A DNA stretch of 64,000 nucleotides from positions 2,542,001 through 2,606,000 of the forward strand of contig NZ_CP081958.1 in the NCBI RefSeq assembly GCF_019823105.1, written 5' to 3'. This DNA is from Halobaculum magnesiiphilum (GTDB lineage Archaea > Halobacteriota > Halobacteria > Halobacteriales > Haloferacaceae). The position numbers and the translations under genes are program-made. Under the pieces are notes generated by a model. The model was not told where the DNA came from, ran no database searches, and was given only the letters and a program-made list of their open reading frames with translations. Below, piece by piece: positions 25,431 through 33,675 of the stretch (its first letter is position 1; the number at the start of each line of letters is the position of its first letter).

Positions 25431-25595
25431 ACGGGGGTTTCCTCGCTCGCTGACGCTCGCTGCGGGAACCCCCGTTGAAAACCCGTTCATGTCGTCGGAT
25501 TCCGCAGGAATCCGACTGCTGACGGGAAATCTTCGATTTCCCGTAATGCCAAAACTACCGCTCGCTCGCCAGCCTGGCGGCTGGCTCGCTCGCGG
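25431..25595 (+). repeat. Four-hairpin non-coding element, copy 1 (downstream of etfA)
   Basis: In order: H1 stem ACGGGGGTTTCC (25431-25442) with GGGAACCCCCGT (25464-25475). A linker AAAACCCGTTCATG follows. H2 is GTCGGATTCC (25494-25503) with GGAATCCGAC (25507-25516). H3 is ACGGGAAATC (25522-25531) with GATTTCCCGT (25535-25544). An AAAA spacer precedes H4, CCAGC/GGCTGG flanked by GCTCGCTCGC on both sides and CCGC/GCGG outside. The same order and linker occur in inverted orientation at 26926-27077 with different H1 and H3 stem sequences. H1 may serve as terminator; the rest is unexplained. Confidence 0.75.
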
Positions 25596-25689
25596 TGCAG
25601 CGCGTAGTGTCACCGCCGACCGCGACCGCCGGCGACCCCCGCTCCCGCATCCGGTACCCTCTTTTCCGACCGGACCCGAACACGCGTCA

Positions 25690-26532
25690 ATGGAGTATCT
25701 GGAGCGTCGGGTCGCGATGGCCGACGAGCGCCTCGCGGAGGTGACCGGGGCGATCGAGCCGTCGGAACTCGGCGAGGAGATCGAGCACGTCGCGCTCGCG
25801 GGCGGCAAGCGCGTCCGCCCGACCGTGACGCTCCTGGCGTGTGAGGCCGCCGGCGGCGACCCCGAGGACGCCGTCGACTTCGCGGTCGGGGTCGAGCTCG
25901 TTCACAACGCCTCGCTGGTCATCGACGACATCATCGACCGCTCGGACGTGCGCCGCGGCACCCCCTCCGCGTGGGCGGCGTTCGGCTACGGTCCCGCGAT
26001 CGTCGCCTCCGACGGCATGCTGGGGGAGGCGTTTCACCTCTTCTCCGCCAACGAGCAGGCGATGCAGGTCGTCGCCGAGGCGATGGTCGAGCTCGGCGAG
26101 GGCGAGGCGACGGAGCTGGTCGCGAAGCCCACGAACGAGGAGGAGTACATGACGCTCGCGCGCCGCAAGACGGGCGCGCTGTTCCGCGCGGCCGCCGAAC
26201 TCGGCGCCGTCGCCGCCGGCGCCGACGGCTTCACGATCGAGGCGTTCGGCGAGTACGCCGAGCGCGTCGGCGTCGCCTTCCAGATCCGCGACGACGTGCT
26301 CGACGCGACCGCCGACGCCGACGAGTTGGGCAAGCCCACCGGCGTCGACGAGGCCGTCGACCGCCCGTCGCTGCTACAGGTGACGGACCTCACCCCGGAG
26401 GAGGCCGACCAGCGCGCCCGCGACCAGGCCGATGCGGCGCTGGAGGCGCTGGAGACCGCGGGGATCGGCGAGTCGGACGCTCGCGGGTACCTGCGGGATC
26501 TGGCGGAGTTCGTCGTGGTTCGGGAGCGGTAG
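25690..26532 (+). CDS. Polyprenyl (geranylgeranyl-type) diphosphate synthase
   Basis: A 280-residue trans-prenyltransferase. GGKRVRPT (38-45 region) binds isopentenyl diphosphate. The first Asp-rich motif is LVIDDIIDRSDVRRG (DDxxD), and the second is FQIRDDVLDAT. These assemble C20 or longer isoprenoids for ether lipids, menaquinone or carotenoids. At 280 residues it is shorter than typical IdsA (about 340), so chain length is uncertain. The ATG at 25690 is the first in frame with the domain. It sits between the two inverted hairpin elements. Paralogues are expected elsewhere in the genome. Confidence 0.85.
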   Translation: MEYLERRVAMADERLAEVTGAIEPSELGEEIEHVALAGGKRVRPTVTLLACEAAGGDPEDAVDFAVGVELVHNASLVIDDIIDRSDVRRGTPSAWAAFGYGPAIVASDGMLGEAFHLFSANEQAMQVVAEAMVELGEGEATELVAKPTNEEEYMTLARRKTGALFRAAAELGAVAAGADGFTIEAFGEYAERVGVAFQIRDDVLDATADADELGKPTGVDEAVDRPSLLQVTDLTPEEADQRARDQADAALEALETAGIGESDARGYLRDLAEFVVVRER

Positions 26533-26644
26533 GCCCCGGGCCGGAATCGCGACGGCCGAACTCCCGTCGTACCGGGGAGAAGACACCGCGGATCGACGGT
26601 GCGAGGGATCTCCCCGGGTAGGAACGGGTAGCCCATGCACCGTC

Positions 26645-26650
26645 GTTTAA
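26645..26650 (+). promoter_or_regulatory. TATA-like box of the 49-residue zinc protein
   Basis: TTTAAG lies 25-30 bases before ATG 26675 and supports a leaderless transcript for the small gene. Confidence 0.5.
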
Positions 26651-26674
26651 GCATAGACCGTTCCAGTGTCCTGT

Positions 26675-26824
26675 ATGGGTCCGTCGGCGCCGAGTCCGAA
26701 GTTGAACTCCGGCCTCGTCTCGGCACTCTGTTGGGTTCGTGGCCACGACTGGCCGGACGACGCCGACGGCGACGAGTGTCCTTCTCCGGTCCGGTGTCGG
26801 TTATGTAACAAACGAAAGCAGTGA
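26675..26824 (+). CDS. 49-residue cysteine-rich (zinc) micro-protein
   Basis: An ATG-TGA frame of 50 codons. The peptide starts MGPSAPSPKLNSGL, then has ALCWVRGHDWPDD and ends CPSPVRCRLCNKRKQ. Four cysteines plus a histidine (Cys19, His24, Cys35, Cys41, Cys44) can form a zinc site, and RCRLC is a typical knuckle. A TATA-like TTTAAG lies at the leaderless distance. It is too short for standard gene callers. Haloarchaea have many such zinc micro-proteins, several implicated in regulation of motility, biofilm or stress. Function here unknown. Confidence 0.65.
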   Translation: MGPSAPSPKLNSGLVSALCWVRGHDWPDDADGDECPSPVRCRLCNKRKQ

Positions 26825-27091
26825 CGCGGTCGAGGGAATCGCCGGCAGAAGGTACTGTGAACCACGAGATCGGGCGATCTATCGACCAGTACTCTCGGAA
26901 TTCAGCGGAGCCCCTACGTACCGTACCGCGAGCGAGCCAGCCGACAGCTGGCGAGCGAGCGGCCTTTTGATCATCATCAGAATCGCTTCGCGATTCTGAT
27001 TAGCAGTCGGATTCGAAGAATCCGACCGCATCGACGGGTTTTGGCGGGGGTCGAGCGCCGAAGGCGCGAGGCCCCCGTGAAAAGTGGTCGG
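26825..27091. other. Intergenic stretch between the zinc micro-protein and korB
   Basis: The right part is hairpin element copy 2 (26926-27077). The left 100 bases (26825-26925) are lower in GC than the surroundings, with no gene or motif I can support. A longer open frame here (26739-26999) runs into the hairpins and looks non-coding. Confidence 0.5.
26926..27077 (-). repeat. Four-hairpin non-coding element, copy 2 (downstream of korB)
   Basis: Read on the minus strand from 27077: H1 CGGGGGCCTCGCGCC... closes 27045-27050 against 27072-27077, with an inner stem GCGCC/GGCGC at 27055-27067. The linker is AAAACCCGTCGATG. H2 is GTCGGATTC (27006-27014) with GAATCCGAC (27018-27026). H3 is ATCAGAATCGC (26976-26986) with GCGATTCTGAT (26990-27000), a perfect 11-bp stem. 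An AAAA spacer leads to H4, CCAGC/GGCTGG with flanking GCTCGCTCGC (26926-26962). H2, H4 and the linker match copy 1 closely. H3 differs in sequence yet still pairs perfectly. It begins 15 bases after the korB stop. Confidence 0.75.
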
Positions 27092-27958
27092 TTAGTAGAA
27101 CTCTCTCACGAGGTCCATCGCGCCCTCGGGGGCGCCCTCGTGGTCGATGTCGCTCATGTTCGAGTCGAGGCCGTGGGTCTGCTCGTACGACTGGCTCTCC
27201 TCGTCCTGATAGAGCACGCCCATGTACTCCTTGTCGGCGTCGAGAACCTTCTCCTTGGCCGCCTCGCGGTCGGTCGGGTCGTAGTCCTCCTCCCCGAGGT
27301 CGACCAGCGAGTCGCGGAAGTAGTCGTAGGTGTCCACGTCGTTGAACGTGACACACGGCGAGAACACGTTGACGAAGCCGAAGCCGTCGTGCTCGATCGC
27401 CTGCCGGACGATCTCCTGGTGACGCAGGGCGTCGCTGGAGAACGACTGGGCGATGAACGTCGCGCCCGAGGCGAGCGCGAGCGCGAGCGGGTTGACGGGG
27501 GGCTGCTGGGGCCCCTCCGGCGTCGTCGAGGTCTCGAAGTCCTCGCGCGAGGTCGGCGAGGCCTGCCCCTTCGTCAGCCCGTAGATGCGGTTGTCCATCA
27601 CGACGTAGCTCATGTCGACGTTCCGGCGGACGGCGTGGACGAAGTGCCCCGCGCCGATGGAGTAGCCGTCGCCGTCGCCGCCCGCGACCATCACTTCGAG
27701 GTCGGGGTTGGCCATCTTCACGCCCGCGCCGACCGGGAGCGCACGGCCGTGGACGCCGTGGATCGCGTAGCTGTGCATGTACGTGCCGATCTTGCCCGAA
27801 CAGCCGATGCCGGCGACCACGAAGGTGTTGTCGGGGTCGTTGCCCGTCTCCGCGAGCGCCTTCATCATGCCGTTCATCGTCCCGAAGTCGCCGCATCCGG
27901 GACACCACGTGGGCTGCTTGTCGGATTTGAAGTCGGTGAACCTGACCTGGGAACTCAT
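27092..27958 (-). CDS. korB: 2-oxoacid:ferredoxin oxidoreductase, beta subunit (2-oxoglutarate type)
   Basis: A 288-residue thiamine-diphosphate subunit. WCPGCGDFG (Cys19, Cys22), GIGCSGK (Cys53) and FSPCVTFN (near 200) are the four ligands of its [4Fe-4S] cluster. VAGGDGDGYSIGAGHF (from 91) is the TPP/Mg motif. It oxidises a 2-oxoacid with CoA and reduces ferredoxin in the halophile TCA route. Its ATG overlaps the korA stop (ATGA at 27955-27958). Assignment to 2-oxoglutarate rather than pyruvate rests on resemblance of KorA to haloarchaeal KorA as I remember it. Confidence 0.88.
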   Translation of the reverse strand: MSSQVRFTDFKSDKQPTWCPGCGDFGTMNGMMKALAETGNDPDNTFVVAGIGCSGKIGTYMHSYAIHGVHGRALPVGAGVKMANPDLEVMVAGGDGDGYSIGAGHFVHAVRRNVDMSYVVMDNRIYGLTKGQASPTSREDFETSTTPEGPQQPPVNPLALALASGATFIAQSFSSDALRHQEIVRQAIEHDGFGFVNVFSPCVTFNDVDTYDYFRDSLVDLGEEDYDPTDREAAKEKVLDADKEYMGVLYQDEESQSYEQTHGLDSNMSDIDHEGAPEGAMDLVREFY

Positions 27959-29727
27959 GCTTCCACCTCCTGGCCCTCGTCGGGGGCCAGGGTCTCCTTG
28001 ATGTCGTCGGCGAGCTCGTCCGCCTTGAACTGCACGCCGTTGTACTTGTTAACCCGTTTCACGCGCTGGAGCGTGTCGTGCTCGACCACGTCGGCGAACT
28101 GTCCCGTCGCGTTACACTCGACGACGACGACCTCGTCGGCCGCCTCGAACTCCTCGGTGAGATCCGGACGCGGGAACAGGTACGGCACCGAGAGGATCCG
28201 CACGTCGATGTCCTCCTCCTCGAGGAACTCCAGCGCCTCGACGAGGGTCCCCTCGTTGGACCCCCACGTGACGACGAGGTTGTCCGACTCGGGGTTGCCG
28301 AACTCCCGCGGCGAGAAGTCCTCGCGCTCGCGGGCGGTCTCGACCTTGCGGTTGCGCTTGTCGACCTGCTTGACGCGCATCTCCGTGTCCTCGGTCCGGC
28401 GGCCCTGCTCGTCGTGCTCCAGGCCGGTGGACATGTGCGCGCCGCCCTCCGTGCCGGGGAACGCGCGCGGGGAGACGCCGTCCTCGGTGAGCTCGTGCGG
28501 CTTGAAGCCGCCAGACTCGGTCTGGTGGTCCTCGATCGTGTCCTCGTCGACGACCTTGCCGCGGTCGATCTCGACGGCGTCCATGTCGAAGGCGTCGGGC
28601 TCGAACGTCTGCTCGGTGACCGCCATCGCGAGGTCGGCCGCGAGGTAGACGGGCGTCTGGTACTTCTCGGCGAGGTTGAACGCCTCGACGGTCTTCCAGA
28701 AGCACTCGTCGACGGTCGTGGGCGCGACGACGAACCGCGGGATCTCGCCGTGCCCGCCGTACAGCATCATGTTGAGGTCGCCCTGCTCCTGCTTGGTCGG
28801 CATCCCCGTCGAGGGACCCGAGCGCATTACGTCGACGATGACCAGCGGCGTCTCGGAGGTCGCGACCAGGCCGAACGTTTCGGTCATCAGGTCGATGCCG
28901 GGCCCGGAGGTCGCCGTCATCGAGCGCGCGCCGGCGCGCGCGGCGCCGAGCGCCAGGTTGATCGCAGCGAGCTCGTCCTCCGCCTGGACGACGTGGCCGC
29001 CGAAGTTCTCGATGCGGCCCTTCAGGTACGTCATCACGTCCGTCGCGGGCGTGATCGGGTAGCCGGCGTAGTACTTGCAGCCGGCCGCGATGGCGCCCAT
29101 GCCGATCGCCTCGTCGCCGTTGAGCAGGACGTAGTCGTTGTCGGTGGTCTCCAGGTCGTAGTCGAACTCGATGTCGGAGTACTCCTCCTGAACGTACTCC
29201 TGGCCGAGGCGGGCCGCCTGCTTGTTGTTGTCGACGAGCGCCTGTCCCTTGTCGCCGAAGCGCTTCTTCAGCGAGGAGTCGAGGTGCTCGATGTCGAAGT
29301 TCGTCGCCTCGCAGGCGGCGCCCAGCGCGACGACGTTGCGCATGATGGCGCCGCCGGCGTCCTCCGCGAGGCTCTTGAGCGGCACGTCGAGCCCGATCAT
29401 CCCGTCCGGGATCTCGACGTCGGCCATCGTCGTCCGCTCGCCGTCGTAGATGATGACCGAGCCCTCGTGGAGCTCGTCGAGGTTCTCCTCGATCGTTCGG
29501 GGCGTGAGCGCGACGAGGACGTCCAGCCGGTCGACGACCGACCGGACCTTCTCCGTGGACGTGCGCACCTTGTACGCGGTGTAGCCGCCCCGGATCCGGG
29601 AGGCGAAGTCCTTCGACGTGAAGACGTGTCGACCCGCCCGGGAGAGCGCCTGCGCGAAGATCTTCCCGGTGGAGTCGATGCCATCGCCGGCCTCCCCGCC
29701 GATGGCCCAGTTGAAGTCCGCTGGCAT
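27955..29727 (-). CDS. korA: 2-oxoacid:ferredoxin oxidoreductase, alpha subunit (fused gamma-alpha)
   Basis: A 590-residue protein beginning MPADFNWAIGGEAGDGIDSTGKIF. The N-terminal gamma-type domain (about 1-190) is fused to the pyrimidine-binding alpha domain (about 205-400), with YAGYPITPATDVM and a GPSTGMPTKQEQGDL segment, then a C-terminal transketolase-like domain. The start at 29727 is where conserved sequence begins; the frame continues to 29988 without protein-like content. Just before it, GGAAGGTGTGACC on the minus strand could base-pair with 16S rRNA. Haloarchaeal pyruvate PorA begins quite differently (RIAGGSGDGIDSTSQNF), so 2-oxoglutarate is favoured. Confidence 0.88.
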   Translation of the reverse strand: MPADFNWAIGGEAGDGIDSTGKIFAQALSRAGRHVFTSKDFASRIRGGYTAYKVRTSTEKVRSVVDRLDVLVALTPRTIEENLDELHEGSVIIYDGERTTMADVEIPDGMIGLDVPLKSLAEDAGGAIMRNVVALGAACEATNFDIEHLDSSLKKRFGDKGQALVDNNKQAARLGQEYVQEEYSDIEFDYDLETTDNDYVLLNGDEAIGMGAIAAGCKYYAGYPITPATDVMTYLKGRIENFGGHVVQAEDELAAINLALGAARAGARSMTATSGPGIDLMTETFGLVATSETPLVIVDVMRSGPSTGMPTKQEQGDLNMMLYGGHGEIPRFVVAPTTVDECFWKTVEAFNLAEKYQTPVYLAADLAMAVTEQTFEPDAFDMDAVEIDRGKVVDEDTIEDHQTESGGFKPHELTEDGVSPRAFPGTEGGAHMSTGLEHDEQGRRTEDTEMRVKQVDKRNRKVETAREREDFSPREFGNPESDNLVVTWGSNEGTLVEALEFLEEEDIDVRILSVPYLFPRPDLTEEFEAADEVVVVECNATGQFADVVEHDTLQRVKRVNKYNGVQFKADELADDIKETLAPDEGQEVEA

Positions 29728-30095
29728 ACTGGTCACACCTTCCCACGGTCGGTGGAAAAGCCTTCTGAATGGGGGGAGGACGGGACACTTGTGGATCGTC
29801 GGATAGTTCACCGCTTCAAACGACGAATGTAAGTTCTTCTCGGCTGATAGCGGCGATTCGACGGACGAACGATCGGTTTTCGTTGTCTCGCGGCACGGGT
29901 CGTGCCCTCGGGCGAACGCCCCCGATTCCCGGTACGACAGGCGTATTAGCGGGGTTCGACGGGTGACGACGATCCGGCGACGGTGCACGGGATACCCGGA
30001 CCGGGGATCCGGGATCGGGGATCGGGACTCCCGCCACGTGGCGTCGGGGCTCCGGAAGCGACACCTTCGGGTACCCCCGCGCGCAACCGACGCGC
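29728..30095. other. Gene-free region between divergent korA and flavin reductase
   Basis: About 370 bases with promoters for both directions. Visible features are an A/T-rich patch near 29755-29850 serving korA, and three tandem GGGATC-type heptamers (30003-30023: GGGGATC, CGGGATC, GGGGATC). No open frame with protein character and no RNA gene were recognised. Confidence 0.5.
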
Positions 30096-30722
30096 ATGGA
30101 CGCCACAGTCGCGGTGCGGTCGGTCGCGGAAGTCGGTCCCGATACGGTCGCGGTGACGCTCGATTCGCCCGCGGAGTTCGACGGGAGACCGGGGCAGTTC
30201 GTGAAGCTCACCGCCGTCGTCGACGACGAGGAGGTGTCGCGCTTCTACACGATCTCCTCGCCCGACACCGACGGCGAGTTCGAGACGACCGTCGGCCTCG
30301 ACGGCGGCGACTTCTCGGCGTACCTCGCGGCCCTGGAGGCCGGCGACGAGATCGAGATGGCCGGTCCCTTCGGCGACGACTACTACCGGGGCGAGGCGCG
30401 CGCGGTCGTGCTCGCGGGCGGCCCGGGCGTCGGCCCCGCGGTCGCCATCGGGGAGGCGGCGCTGGAGGCTGGCAACGAGGCCGCCGTCGTCTACCGGGAC
30501 GACGCGCCGGCACACACCGAGCGCCTCGACGCCCTGCGCGAGCGCGGCGCGAGCGTCGTGGTCACCGACGGCGACATCGCCGACGCGGTCGCCGAGGCGA
30601 TCACGGGCGCCGACGGCGAGCAGGCGTTCGTCTACGGCTTCGCCGACTTCGTCGACACGGCGACCGCGGCGCTCTCGGCGGCGGGGTACGCGGGCGACGC
30701 GAAAGTCGAGAACTTCGGGTAA
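30096..30722 (+). CDS. Ferredoxin-NADP reductase-like FAD/NAD oxidoreductase
   Basis: A 208-residue flavoprotein. The FAD-binding beta-barrel contains RFYTISSP (49-56, the RxYS/T motif), and the nucleotide domain opens with LAGGPGVGPAVAIGEAAL near 105. There is no [2Fe-2S] domain and no heme domain, so this is a stand-alone reductase module as in ferredoxin:NAD(P)H reductases or flavohaemoglobin reductases. Being divergent from korAB, it could recycle ferredoxin reduced by KOR; that link is only positional. At about 210 residues it is slightly short for the family. Confidence 0.82.
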   Translation: MDATVAVRSVAEVGPDTVAVTLDSPAEFDGRPGQFVKLTAVVDDEEVSRFYTISSPDTDGEFETTVGLDGGDFSAYLAALEAGDEIEMAGPFGDDYYRGEARAVVLAGGPGVGPAVAIGEAALEAGNEAAVVYRDDAPAHTERLDALRERGASVVVTDGDIADAVAEAITGADGEQAFVYGFADFVDTATAALSAAGYAGDAKVENFG

Positions 30723-30763
30723 TCGAAAACGTCGGATACCCCGTCGGTCGACGGCCGACCGAC

Positions 30764-32110
30764 TCAGACGAGGCTGGCGCCGTCGAAGTCCGCGCGGGCG
30801 TAGTCCACGTCCATCAGGTCGAGGATAGTCGGCGCGATGTCGAGCAGGTCGGCGTCGGCGATCGTCGCGTCGGGGTCGTCGACGAACAGGGTCGCGTTCT
30901 CGAAGCTGTGCATCCCGTTTCGCGGCCCCGTCGAGAACACGCCGTCGTCGTGGGGCTTGAACTTCGCCTTCAGGTCGAAGCCGTGGTTCGGAATGATCGT
31001 CAGGTCCGGCGCGATGTCGTCGTGGTCGCCGCGGAACGCCTCCTCCTTCTCGACGACGCGCTTGGCGACGGGCGTGCCGTCGGGGCCCTCGAGCGCCTCG
31101 ATGTCGGCCTTCAGTTCGTCGCGGACCGCCTCGTAGTCCTCCTGGGGCACCGACCCGCGGGGCTCGCGGCCCTCCAGGTTGAGGTACAGGCGGCCGGGAA
31201 TGAGCGAGTACGCGCGCGCGCTGTCGGCGATGTCGCCCAGTTCCTCGTGGTCGTCGTCCTCGAACTCGAGCCACCCCTCGTTCTGGAGCCACCGGTTGAT
31301 CTCGACCTCGTAGTCCTGCACGGTGAAGCCGTGGTCGGAGGCGACGACGAGCGTCACGTCCTCCGGGAGCAGCTCGCGGATCTGCCCGACGTAGTCGTCG
31401 ACCTTCTCGTAGAACTCCATGAACTCCTCGTAGTACTCGCCGTCGCGGGCGTAGTCCTCGAACAGGAAGTGGTTCACCCGGTCGGTCGTCATGAACACGC
31501 CGAAGAACAGGTCCCAGTCGTCCTGCTCGATGTAGTGGGTGAACGCCTCGAAGCGCTTGTCGAGGGTCTCATGCGAGACCTCGAGGAACTCGCTCTTGTC
31601 GTCGTTGTGCCCGAGCTTCGCGTTCGTGTCGATCCGGTAGTCGATCGACTCGAGGTACTCCCGGAGGTCGTCGGGGTAGGCCGCCTTGTCGACGCCCGGC
31701 GAGAGGAACCCCGAGACCATCCGCTGGACGTTGCGCTGGGGCGGGAACGTCACCGGGACGTTCAGCACGCTCGCGTCGCGGCCGTCCTCGGCGACCCGGT
31801 CCCAGATGCGCGTCGCCTGCACGTCCCGACCCATCGGGACGTACGTGTCGTAGCTCCCGACCTCCCGGTCCTGGAAGCCGTACACGCCCGTCTCGCCGGG
31901 GTTGACGCCGGTCGTGAGCGCCGGCCAGCACGCCGACGACTCCGGCGGAACGATGGAGTCGATGGCGGCGGACGAGCCCTCGTCGGCGAGCGCGGCGAAG
32001 TTCGGGAACCGGTCGGGGTGTTCCGCCAGCAGCGAGTTGGGCACCCCGTCGATACCGATGAACGCGACTCGGGGATCGTCGTCCCCGCGGAGCCGGTCGA
32101 ATAGTCCCAT
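30764..32110 (-). CDS. Alkaline-phosphatase superfamily phosphodiesterase / nucleotide pyrophosphatase
   Basis: A 448-residue protein with the type I phosphodiesterase fold. FIGIDGVPNSLL (metal Asp20) opens the chain, SSACWPALTTGVNPGETGVYGF gives the nucleophile Ser/Thr loop, and VVASDHGF (Asp-His) is near 260. No signal peptide, so cytoplasmic. This subtype (AP-like with GVNPGETGVYGF) is common in haloarchaea with undefined substrates. An acidic insert runs near 285-300. Convergent with the flavin reductase and divergent from the MFS gene. Confidence 0.85.
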   Translation of the reverse strand: MGLFDRLRGDDDPRVAFIGIDGVPNSLLAEHPDRFPNFAALADEGSSAAIDSIVPPESSACWPALTTGVNPGETGVYGFQDREVGSYDTYVPMGRDVQATRIWDRVAEDGRDASVLNVPVTFPPQRNVQRMVSGFLSPGVDKAAYPDDLREYLESIDYRIDTNAKLGHNDDKSEFLEVSHETLDKRFEAFTHYIEQDDWDLFFGVFMTTDRVNHFLFEDYARDGEYYEEFMEFYEKVDDYVGQIRELLPEDVTLVVASDHGFTVQDYEVEINRWLQNEGWLEFEDDDHEELGDIADSARAYSLIPGRLYLNLEGREPRGSVPQEDYEAVRDELKADIEALEGPDGTPVAKRVVEKEEAFRGDHDDIAPDLTIIPNHGFDLKAKFKPHDDGVFSTGPRNGMHSFENATLFVDDPDATIADADLLDIAPTILDLMDVDYARADFDGASLV

Positions 32111-32322
32111 AGGGGGCTCATCTGCGGGGGCGCGTAAAGTAATTCAGGTTCTGTCGGTCGGTGCCGACGCTCGCCGACGCCGGCGATTCTCGCCGGTGGG
32201 GGCGCGGCGGTGTCGCACCGATCGCCGCACGCGGTCGGCCGTCGCGACCGCGGGCGACCGCGGGCGATCACAGCCGACCGCACCCGGTACGGTTTTGCAC
32301 CCGCCACCCGCAGTCGTCGGTG

Positions 32323-33660
32323 ATGCCGGACGATTCCGGGGCGGGCGTCGACGCGCCGACCGACACGGACCCCGAACCGGACCCCTTCGACTCCTTCCGG
32401 CAGTTCGCCGCCCTCCCGGGCGACGTGTTCGTGCTCTCGCTTGCGATGTTCGCGTTCAGCCTCGGCTTTCAGGCGACCGGACGGTACCTGCCGCAGTATC
32501 TCGCGGTGCTCGGCGCCTCCAGCCTCGCGCTCGGCGCCTACGGCTCGGTCGGCAACCTCATCTCCGCGGTGTTCCCGTACCCGGGGGGCGCGCTGTCGGA
32601 CCGCCTCGGCTCGCGCACGTCGCTGACGCTGTTCGGCCTCGCGTCGACGCTCGGGTTCCTCGTGTGGTGGGCGGCCGACCCGTTCCGGACGGTGCCCGTC
32701 GGCCCGACGAACCTCGCGGTCGTCATGATCTTCCTCGGGCTGTTCCTCTCGCAGGCGTGGAAGTCGTTCGGGCTGGGCGCGACGTTCGCGGTGGTGAAAC
32801 AGTCGGTGCCGACCGACCGGCTCGCCTCCGGGTTCGCCGCCACGGAGACGTTCCGGCGGACGGCGTTCCTGCTGGGGCCGCTGCTCGTCGCCGGCGTGCT
32901 CTCAGTGTACGCGTTCACCGAGGGGTTCCGCCTCGTCCTGCTGGGCGCGGCCGTCGTCGGGGCGATCGCGACCGTCGCGCAGTTCGTCCTCTACGACGCC
33001 TCGAACGACTCGATCGGCAAGTCGTTCCAGGGCGTCGGCATGGTACTCGAAGACCTTCGGTCGCTGCCGGAGACGCTCGGCCCGCTGCTCGTCGGCGACA
33101 CGCTGGTGCGGTTCGCCAACGGGATGGTGTACGTGTTCTTCGTGCGCGTCGTCGTCGACGTGCTCGCCGTGGGCGCGACGCTCCCGGTCGTGGGCGAGCT
33201 CTCCCCGGAGGCGTACTTCGGCGTCCTGCTGGGGATCGAGATGGCGGTCGCCCTGCTCACGATGGTGCCGGTCGCACGCCTCGCGCGGTCGGTCGGCCTC
33301 AAGCCCGTGGTCGCGCTCGGGTTCGCCGTCTACGCCGTGTTCCCCGCGATGTTGATCTTCGCGCCGCCGGACGCGACGGTGCTGGCGGTGCTGTTCGCGT
33401 TCTCGGGGCTCCGGTTCGCGGGCCTGCCCGCGCACAAGGCGCTCATCGTCGGGCCGGCCGAGGCCGACGCCGGCGGGCGCGTGACGGGCACGTACTACCT
33501 CGTCCGCAACGTGATCACCGTCCCGAGCGCCCTCGTCGGCGGCTGGATCTACGGCCGCTCGCCTGAGGTCGCGTTCGCCCTCGCGACGGTCGTCGGCCTC
33601 GTCGGCGTCGGATACTTCCTCCTGCGCGGACGCGAGTTCGAGGCGTACGCGAGCGCCTGA
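32323..33660 (+). CDS. MFS transporter
   Basis: A 445-residue major facilitator with 12 predicted helices. The acidic cytoplasmic N-terminus (1-30) ends before FVLSLAMFAFSLGFQ. The loop 2-3 motif is seen as PGGALSDRLGSRTSL (variant of G-x-L-(S/A)-D-R-x-G-R). ATG 32323 places the start just before the acidic tail; the frame upstream to 32161 is Arg/Pro-rich and unlikely. No substrate prediction possible. Confidence 0.85.
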   Translation: MPDDSGAGVDAPTDTDPEPDPFDSFRQFAALPGDVFVLSLAMFAFSLGFQATGRYLPQYLAVLGASSLALGAYGSVGNLISAVFPYPGGALSDRLGSRTSLTLFGLASTLGFLVWWAADPFRTVPVGPTNLAVVMIFLGLFLSQAWKSFGLGATFAVVKQSVPTDRLASGFAATETFRRTAFLLGPLLVAGVLSVYAFTEGFRLVLLGAAVVGAIATVAQFVLYDASNDSIGKSFQGVGMVLEDLRSLPETLGPLLVGDTLVRFANGMVYVFFVRVVVDVLAVGATLPVVGELSPEAYFGVLLGIEMAVALLTMVPVARLARSVGLKPVVALGFAVYAVFPAMLIFAPPDATVLAVLFAFSGLRFAGLPAHKALIVGPAEADAGGRVTGTYYLVRNVITVPSALVGGWIYGRSPEVAFALATVVGLVGVGYFLLRGREFEAYASA

Positions 33661-33675
33661 GCCGGCTCCGACGGC

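Noticed and set aside
26739-26999. 86-codon frame between the zinc micro-protein and korB
   Set aside because: It overlaps the micro-protein in another frame and runs into hairpin element copy 2.
29728-29988. Longer KorA starting at 29988
   Set aside because: The added 87 residues lack KorA similarity and include promoter-like DNA; MPADFNWAIGG is the usual start.
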